From Chrysaora quinquecirrha (Eukaryota; Cnidaria; Scyphozoa; Semaeostomeae; Pelagiidae), in NCBI GenBank assembly GCA_014526335.1, contig JACTAT010000006.1:2698450-2762449 (forward strand): a DNA stretch of 64,000 bases. The letters run 5' to 3'. The notes below the pieces were generated by a model. That model did no database searches. It was not told the DNA's origin and saw only the letters and a program-made list of their open reading frames with translations. Positions within the stretch are counted from its first letter, which is position 1. Each line of letters begins with the position of its first letter. Positions 57,701 to 64,000 of this stretch are shown here, in pieces. The position numbers were made by a program, and so were the translations under genes.

Positions 57701-59422
57701 AAAAGGAGACATAAAGTAAATAATTTTCGATACTATGATGGGGAATACTTACAGCAACTAAACATTGAATAGTGAATCCAGTTTGGCTTGCTGTGTTAAA
57801 ATGACTTATGAAGACAAAAATGCTAGCGTTAAATGCTACAGTTTGCCTGCAGCTTGTATCGTAAAGGCTTTGTGACCTACTGTAGTGACGGATAGTAACC
57901 TATACAGATAATTCATTTAAAAATTGAAATGAGCTGAGTACACGTGCTTCCCGAATCATGTCTCTCTTCCACATGTGTCCTAACTAATCTAATGTGTCCT
58001 ATACGTTGCTGGCCGTAAGCAAGTGTAGCATGTTGGCCCCGGAAAATGCAAACTGCAAAGCAAAGTATATTAGAGTGAATATATTCGGACTTATCAAGGC
58101 TGTTTCTGGCACCGTATAGCCCAACTAAATATCAAAGGCTTGTCATGATAAGTGGTTACTATCATGCAAAGTATATTACTTGTCCTTGCAATTATTACCA
58201 TTGCAAAGATGTTTTTATGGCTGTACTGTGCAACTGAGTAGATGGCTCAAATTCTTCATATCAACCCCCTTTATCTAATGCACTTATCAGACATTTACCA
58301 CAATTCAAATGGTGAGAACAAGCACAACGATACTAATAACCAAATGTACATGTGCTTTACCCATTCTCATTGCATTGACAAGGCAGATTACTGAATACTA
58401 GAGGCATAATAAGGTACTAGAATCAATATAAGACTCATACCAGGCCAGCTGTATCATATATTCGTATTTTTTCTTTCTGATTCTTTTCAACTTCAATCCA
58501 TGCATCGTATGTATCTTCAACCGTTGGGAAAGTCTGCAAGAAAAATCATAAGAAAGTTTACTGCCTTTGACCTACGTACTTATTATAGCAGATGATGTGC
58601 TTCGTGTGATAACTCTTATGCTTTAAGCAGGTAAGGGCTGTACAGTAAAGTAAGAGTCGCTATGGTTGCTTTCCTTGTATTGAAGCGTAACTCCTAGGTG
58701 CTTTACCGCTGAGGGGAGCTGGAATAGGCGGGGTTGGAGCAGCACTCAGGATGTAATTGCGGGGGAGGGGCAAAATGAACTGGGGGTCAGAACTTGTTTC
58801 ACAAACTTTGTCAGCAAAAACTGCTGAAATACAGCGCGAACGGGAAATAAATAAAATTATGGACACAAACATTCATGCAAGTCTAAATAAGCGGGGGTCC
58901 TCGTAAAAGTGGGGTGTATGGAAATTATATAGTGGGGGATGGCAATTGGGTACTAAGAGTAGGATTAAAATGGCCATTCCGATAGAGTTTTTCCTGCTAA
59001 GCTAAACGGTAGTTCAGATTGGCAAGATATACATCATGTATAAAAAACGGTTGGTAATTGCAAACAGCATCTTCGATGAGCCCTTAAGTTGCTTAACATT
59101 AACGCAAACCGAACCCTGGGTGTTTTTTACTGATTGCTTATTAAGAGGGTATAGACGATCATTTCGTTTGGATTTCTATTTAGCGAACGTTTTGAGGTCT
59201 CCTATCGGGCTCCTATCTAGTAATCGGTTTTAATCTTCCGAAAATAGAACTACGTTTCCATAAAGATCTCAGTCCTGGAATTTTAGGAGGCACGATTCTT
59301 TTTTATTCAGCTACCTTTCCAGGTTCATATACACCATATACAACTTGCTCGATAATTGAAGTTTTGCCAACCAAAGCAGCTCCGAAAACGACAATCTTTG
59401 AAACACGTGCTGTGCTCGGCAT
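54786..59422 (-). CDS. NKIRAS: kappaB-Ras-like small GTPase (240 aa, 7 exons)
   Basis: Exons: 59,422-59,315, 58,533-58,441, 57,695-57,648, 56,839-56,747, 56,147-56,054, 55,194-55,108, 54,985-54,786, all phase-consistent. Motifs in order: P-loop GAALVGKTSIIEQVVYG, EDTYDAWIEV, switch II IYDTAGL, PSHYLHIADGFILIFSV, LKNEIDRVRGKD, VLGTKIDKPEER (TKID in place of NKxD) and WADTEKVKLFEV with RKTLQEPF. The Ras Gly12, Gly13 and Gln61 positions are Ala, Leu and Leu, as kappaB-Ras lacks the usual residues for GTP hydrolysis. Known kappaB-Ras proteins bind IkappaB and RalGAP and restrain NF-kB and Ral signalling. The C-terminus here is about 50 residues longer than usual and has no CAAX box. Start chosen by similarity with exon 61,376-61,477. 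Confidence 0.85.
55713..55880 (+). repeat. SINE group 1, copy 3 (plus)
   Basis: GCTGTGGCGTCGTGGTGAAA (box A side), CAGGGTTCGAGCCCAGCC (box B), GTCACAGCCAGGGTCAAGGT and TAACCTACTACTGAGATCCT. The A-box and B-box spacing fits a tRNA-derived promoter. It is the best preserved copy and lies in an intron of the GTPase gene. Confidence 0.75.
56890..57010 (-). repeat. SINE group 2, copy 1 (minus)
   Basis: The reverse complement reads CGTTGGCTCTCTGGTCATAT, GTTCGAATCCCGTC (box B) and GTATGCCACTTGTGGAAAAG, matching 57,440-57,570 on the plus strand. The two copies form an inverted pair around a MITE. Confidence 0.65.
57052..57295. repeat. MITE with 90-bp inverted ends (GGCCCTGG...CAGGGCC)
   Basis: The left end GGCCCTGGTCAAATGATCAA and right end ...GATCGTTTAATCAGGGCC are inverted repeats, continuing inward to TTTACCGTTTGGC/GCCAAACGGTAAA. 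The flanks TAA and TAG suggest a 2-3 bp TA-type target duplication, as in PIF/Harbinger MITEs. It is in an intron of the GTPase gene. A diverged relative is at 36,060. Confidence 0.7.
57440..57570 (+). repeat. SINE group 2, copy 2 (plus)
   Basis: GTCGTTGGCTCACTTGTCAT, CCAGGTTCGAATACCATC (box B) and GTATGCCACTTGTGGAAAAA. It pairs with the inverted copy at 56,890. Confidence 0.65.
58680..58955. repeat. G-rich dispersed repeat R4, copy 2
   Basis: GGAATAGGCGGGGTTGGAGC ... AATAAGCGGGGGTCCTCGT ... GGCAATTGGGTAC; same order as 44,655-45,005. In intron 1 of the GTPase gene. Confidence 0.6.
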
Positions 59423-59429
59423 CTTTAGT

Positions 59430-61370
59430 TCTCCGAAACAGTGTTTCCGAAAACAGAAGCAATTCTTGCAAGCAGGAAATAAACAGTTGTGCTGTGTCAT
59501 CTAAACTCGTCCAAAAAGAATCACGAGAGATATGATACTTCTCCTTTAAATCTAGACCGTTAACTTGATACCATCCAAATCAACATGTCTGAAATTACAA
59601 ACCAAAGGGTGGATCCAGATTCATGACCAAAGATTTCATGATTTTTCATGGTGTTATGCCACTGTCCCGTAGAGACCAAGGCAGAGTTCTCACAGTTTTC
59701 CAAATTCATCTTCCGGTTTCAGACAGAGAAAAACCAGCAAGAATGGCCAAAAGAGATTCGTCAATCAAAGTCATTCACACGATATTTCACCAGCTTTAAA
59801 ATGAAGAGGAAGCATTGAAACTTGAGCAAAAAGATGGGTCCACTGGTTGATTCCCCTTTGATCCTCAGGTCGGGCCGGGCTAATCCATTCCATTGGTCTA
59901 TTTGGTTCCGCTTTTTTGGGAAGGGTTTTAAAATAGTAGACCTTTTCGACGAAAGGCCGCCAAGATGGAAATTGTTCAAAACATGAAGATATCGAGTTTT
60001 CGATGCTAAAATCGTATATAGCATAAATTCTAAAATTTAGCGAGGTGGAAAGTTTCACCGTCCTAGCAATTGTACTACTGTATGAGCCTTCAAAGAACCC
60101 GATTATACAAGGATTTTGACCATTGTGTAGTCAATACCTCGTATTTCTATTTCCTATGCTTTGACCGTGAAAAGTGACTGGGGGTGAAACTTTTCACCCA
60201 ACTCATCAAAGCCCCATAAAATTGTGAATATTGACCGGTAAGCTTGCATTGACCATAGCTGTCACCCCGCAAACAAAACCAAGGGCAATGCTTTTATTTT
60301 ATCAGTTTAATAACTGAACGTACAGTAAAACTACATGTAGTAAAATCTCCATTAACGGACATCTCTATAAAAAGGAAACCTGAAACCAACGGCAAACTAT
60401 TTCCATATTAAAAAGGTCATTTCTCTGAAAAAACCTTTACGTATACTATACTAACGATATCTCTCTACAACGGACAAAAAACATTGGTCTCACGGGTGTC
60501 ATGGAAGTTCCACTTTAACTGCGAAAATGCAGAAAGAAACGGGAAATGCGGAATACTTTTCTGAATCAAACAAAACAGCATGGAACATATTATTTTGTGC
60601 CTAACTTCAATAACCCCTTGCCGTTAAACAATTTTTCCAATCTTCAAATCTTATTCCAAACCCCTCTGCTTTGATTCACTGTGTCACAAGCACCTTTAAT
60701 GTGGGGGGGGGGCAACTGAAAAGGGGGCAAATGCCCTTGCTTAATCTTGATTTTGTAGGTAATGCCAAACTAAAGGCATATTGCCATGAATTGGGGAAAT
60801 ATCTTGCCAGAAGCAACAAATAGAAGCTGAAAAATGGCATCAAAAGGGGACTTTGACATTGGAAAAAAGGGGTGATAATGATTTATAGGGAGCAATATTG
60901 TTGCAGAAATGGGGGCACTTTTCAGTATATTTGTGGAAAGTAAAGCTTTTTCTTACTTGAGCTGCTAAACAAGATTTCTAATTAGTAATCTCACTTTGTC
61001 ATGTTCATCCGGTGTTCAACCCACAATACCAATCCAGCTTCATTGTGGCATGGTCAGGGGGCAAGGGGTGCATCTGCCCCTCCACTCATTTCCAAAATAG
61101 ATTGTACATACAGCCAAAAGCTGATGCAAAATTTTCATAAGCTACAACTAGCTTGTATCATGATTGTATATTTTCTTAAAATCTTGTCCTAATTTCATTT
61201 GACCATGCCCTTTAATGCTGGACCTCTGGTTATGGCAATGCAGCCTCTTATTTCTGATTCTTGCAACTTTCTTTCAAATAATCCAAAAAACATGGAAATC
61301 CCTGACCTACAACAAATCATCATTATCTTCCAATGCTGAGAAATGCAAACATTCCAAAAATTTCAAAAAA
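59430..61370. other. Spacer between the two GTPase first exons
   Basis: No motif-bearing frame. It includes a stretch at 60,330-60,510 with CTCCATTAACGGACATCTCT and CTCTACAACGGACAAAAAAC, a style known from pogo-like MITEs, and a G-run near 60,703. Any promoter for the 59,422 first exon would lie in its left part. Confidence 0.45.
60330..60510. repeat. MITE-like repeat with AACGGACA units
   Basis: Two AACGGACA-type units (ATTAACGGACATCTC and CTACAACGGACAAAA) about 100 bases apart with CTCTAT/CTCTCT spacers. The match to known elements is from general familiarity and is weak. Confidence 0.35.
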
Positions 61371-61375
61371 CAAAC

Positions 61376-61477
61376 CGTGTTAATTTCATAAATTCCATGA
61401 ACAACTTGATGTATTAATGTTGTTTTCCCAGTCAACTGAGCCCCAAGTACAACAGTTTTGTATGCATTTTTTGGCAT
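61376..61477 (-). CDS. Second kappaB-Ras first exon (alternative exon or broken paralogue)
   Basis: 34 codons: MPKNAYKTVVLGAQLTGKTT, then LIHQVVHGIYEINT, ending at a GTTTGT donor in phase 0. It mirrors the first exon at 59,422 (MPSTARVSKIVVFGAALVGK...) residue by residue, with a different P-loop. No matching second exon exists between it and 59,422, but it is phase-compatible with the exon at 58,533. So it may be an alternative first exon of the GTPase gene giving a protein with a different P-loop, or the remains of a tandem duplicate. A TTTTATAG acceptor upstream suggests a further 5' UTR exon. Confidence 0.65.
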
Positions 61478-62879
61478 TGTCTTTTCAATTACAATACCCT
61501 TGGTAGAACATTTGCAGGCAAAACTATAAAAGAAATGAAACACAGGTTAGCATTGTTAGACCCTTTTTACATGAAAGAAAAAGATACAGATCAAATATTA
61601 GTACCTTTCGGGTATGATATGGGAAAAATTTGATTACGTTTACAAGGGAGAAGATGTTAACTGTCTTGTTAATTAGCCTATTGTTTTCCCAATCTGCTCA
61701 CACTGATGTGTCGGTTGAAACTTGCATGTTTTCCAACCTGGAAGATTACAGTTCCCAAAAGGGAGGAATTCCACATCCTCCTTATTGTCCCTATTATTAT
61801 TGTGACCTTTTTGGGAACAGATGAATCAACTCGGATCTATTACCTTTGTAAAGAGGTCATCGAGAAAAAAATTTCTTGCTCTGAATTAAATTTTACAAAT
61901 ACTCTAAGGTGTCAAATAAATTTTTTGAGTTTTTTTCCCCAACCCTGATGGACTTTATTAGGACCCCCCATTTATTAATTTTGGAAGAAAAACTTTCACT
62001 TGCAAAAGGATGAAGCTATATTTATTAAATTTCCCCCAAACCCCCGGACCTTATTAGGACCCCCATTTATTAAATTTTTGGAAAATCCCCCCCCCCCTTT
62101 ATTTGGCAACTTAGAGTACTCATAACAAAATGCTATTTCTATTCTTAATTTGGCTCGGACACTATCTACGTCACTAGCAACAACAGGCCTTTTTGTGTGC
62201 CTTTTCTCTTTGGTGGATTCTGCCCAAACTGGAGTGTTTTTCAGGCTATATGTGCAAGCAGTCTATAACAATGACTTTCTTTATCTTACCTAAGCTTTCA
62301 AAAGCCAAATTTCAAAATTGGAATCTCTTCTTTCTTGTAACAAACGACACAACTTTCACATCAAGCTTTTTCTGAATTCATTTCATTTTGCTTTCACTTC
62401 CAGATTGAATTGAATTACCAGCGCCCTAGCCTCTTTCGCGACCACAGTCTCGTCCTGGTGCTCTACAGAAATTGGAGAATTGGGTTGTTCAAAAAAACCC
62501 GAAAGCGGTGCGGAAAATCCTCAGTAAGTGCGGATTGTGTTCTGAATTCTGAGTATGAACAGCGAAGATGCAGGCACAGCAACCCATGCCTTGTAAGAAC
62601 AGCAAGCATGCGTGCTTATCTTATCGACCAGCGAAACGAAAAATACGCTTCTTTGAGCATTCATCTATTGTAGTTGCTTGCATCACAGTCTCCTTGTATC
62701 AGGGAACACAAAGCAAATCTGCTGGCTGGGATTGGCAAAGCCAATACAGAGCATAAGGGAAATCCCAAAATAATTTAAAGCCCCGAGTAAGGGATGAAAT
62801 TAGCAAGTTAGAAAGATGCAGCTTGATCAATAGTGCGTTTGCATATCACTACACTCTTCTTTTATAAGCAATCGGTTAA

Positions 62880-63010
62880 TAAGGTGAAGGTGAAAAAGTG
62901 TATTTAGCGCCAGTCGCTAGGATTTCAACAATCGAGGCCTTGACCCTAGTTGTGGCGCTATCGTAACTGGGGCTTGACCCTCGACCACGCTACTCTTAAC
63001 TGGGGCTGCC
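62880..63010 (-). repeat. SINE group 1, copy 4 (minus)
   Basis: The reverse complement contains GTGGTCGAGGGTCAAGCCCC, ACGATAGCGCCACAACTAGG and GTCAAGGCCTCGATTGTTGA then CCTAGCGACTGGCGCTAAAT; matches 55,713-55,880. Confidence 0.65.
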
Positions 63011-63334
63011 ATCATATAAATGTCAAGGGTTCGGGAAAAATGAAAGCAACAATACAAAAACGAAGATTTTGCTTTTGTTAGCCTTTTTAGTTTGGTTCTA
63101 CCATTCACTATGGTTCTACCGCAATGCAAATTTTGTCAATTTGAACATACTAGCAGGAAGAGCGCCAAAATTGGACTTTTTTTATGATGAAAAGCATTAA
63201 ATGCTAAAGCTGCAGCTACACGCGCGATTTTTCGCTTGTTGTGGCGATGCGACACACCAGAAAATGTCCTGTTCTGAGTAATGCCAAAGTGGCCTGCGGC
63301 GGAAGTTCTGCAACAATCAACTTGCTCGATGAGG

Positions 63335-63386
63335 TGCTCGATAGGTCCTGGAAAATTTCATGCTCGATAGGTCCTGGAAAATTTCA
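63335..63386 (+). repeat. Perfect 26-bp tandem duplication
   Basis: TGCTCGATAGGTCCTGGAAA plus ATTTCA occurs twice in a row with no mismatch. Recent slippage or a short duplication. Confidence 0.9.
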
Positions 63387-64000
63387 AAAAGCGCGTGAAA
63401 ACAATGCAGTGTGTCGCCAATCAGAAAAAAACCGGCTACTCTTTGCGGCATTCTTGGTGACAAGCCAAAACATGTCGCGAAAAGTTCAACAAAATCAATG
63501 TTCTGCGACCGTCTTTCCTCAGGTCGCAGAAAATTTTGTTCGAAAATCTATCCCTAGCTACACGTGCGACTTCTAGTTTTCAAGGCCACGGCGACAATTT
63601 ATCATGTCTTGTCGCCATTTAAAGCTAAAAGACGCATGTTTAGTCGCAGCTTGGGGGAAAGTACTAAGGCTGAAGCAACCCACATGTGGCCTGCATGTAG
63701 CCAAAAACTTCTTTTGGAAAGAGTGGTATTCTTTGCGCAAAAAGAGATCCGGCTGCAAGCAGACCAACCACAATTTGCTCTGAGGGCTGAAATCTCAGAT
63801 ATGGTTGATAAAAGAGAGGGGAATTACCATGCAGCACATAGTAAAAAATATGTACTACGATGCATTGCTTAGCGATGAGGCGAAGAGAACAAGCGGCAAG
63901 CCGAAATCCGAGGCGAAATCTGCCGTAGGTAAAACTTGCCTTGTCAGGATTGGTAAAAAGACAAGAAAAAAGTTGGCGATATTTGTATCAGCTTTTCATG

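Larger units (their letters stand above)
61480..64000. other. Right end of window, no gene seen
   Basis: Several open frames of 60-110 codons on both strands without recognisable motifs. It includes C-rich tracts near 61,960-62,095 with repeated TTATTAGGACCCCC, a group 1 SINE at 62,880 and a 26-bp tandem duplication at 63,335. Two blocks with GCTACACGCGCGA/GCTACACGTGCGA (63,210 and 63,555) look like ends of another repeat. Confidence 0.4.

Noticed and set aside
63241..63872. Overlapping plus-strand frames of 111 and 102 codons at the right end
   Set aside because: No motif, overlapping frames, repeat-like GCTACACG blocks and a 26-bp tandem duplication inside; likely repeat sequence.
1..64000. 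CRISPR arrays, bacterial operons, rRNA genes
   Set aside because: None seen; all direct repeats are explained by SINEs, MITEs, microsatellites or the tandem unit.

Overview
The window is intron-rich, AT-rich animal DNA. GT-AG exons, poly(A)-signal gene ends, tRNA-derived SINEs and the mix of transposons (DIRS, THAP/P element, LINE, gypsy, pogo/Tc1 MITEs) fit an invertebrate, and I favour a cnidarian; this is inferred from style, not proven. No bacterial features, rRNA or CRISPR are present, and there is one 500-base assembly gap (34,211-34,710).

Layout. Positions 1-3,230 hold broken retroelements (LINE, gypsy gag, SGNH hydrolase fragment). Positions 3,231-33,913 are two nearly identical, head-to-tail copies of a 15-16 kb nested unit: copy A 3,231-17,954 and copy B 17,955-33,913. 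Left to right, each copy holds a minus-strand DIRS retrotransposon, a plus-strand transposon-type gene with a PHD-like finger, a complete P element with two convergent genes, plus-strand exons of a transposon protein with a conserved 'MRFEAKH' block, and a minus-strand A32/FtsK-type packaging ATPase relic of Polinton/adintovirus type. Copy B keeps extra DIRS recombinase sequence, a P-element target-site duplication and exons that copy A lost through four deletions. Coding sequence on the minus strand runs on past the right edge of copy B into the gap.

From 34.7 to 64 kb the DNA is host-like, with four minus-strand genes that I could build exon by exon with matching intron phases: a truncated unknown gene (35,724-36,804); a TIR-domain gene ending in a C2HC finger (38,564-42,519, 536 aa); a coiled-coil gene in which ten of eleven coding exons start in phase 1 (44,456-52,071); and a kappaB-Ras-like small GTPase (54,786-59,422, 240 aa) with a second, phase-compatible first exon at 61,376-61,477. 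TIR signalling and kappaB-Ras both relate to NF-kB control in known animals, so their proximity is suggestive but not evidence of a shared function. Introns and spacers carry at least three SINE groups, several MITE families, a 1,070-bp foldback Tc1/mariner-type element, a LINE 3' end and microsatellites.
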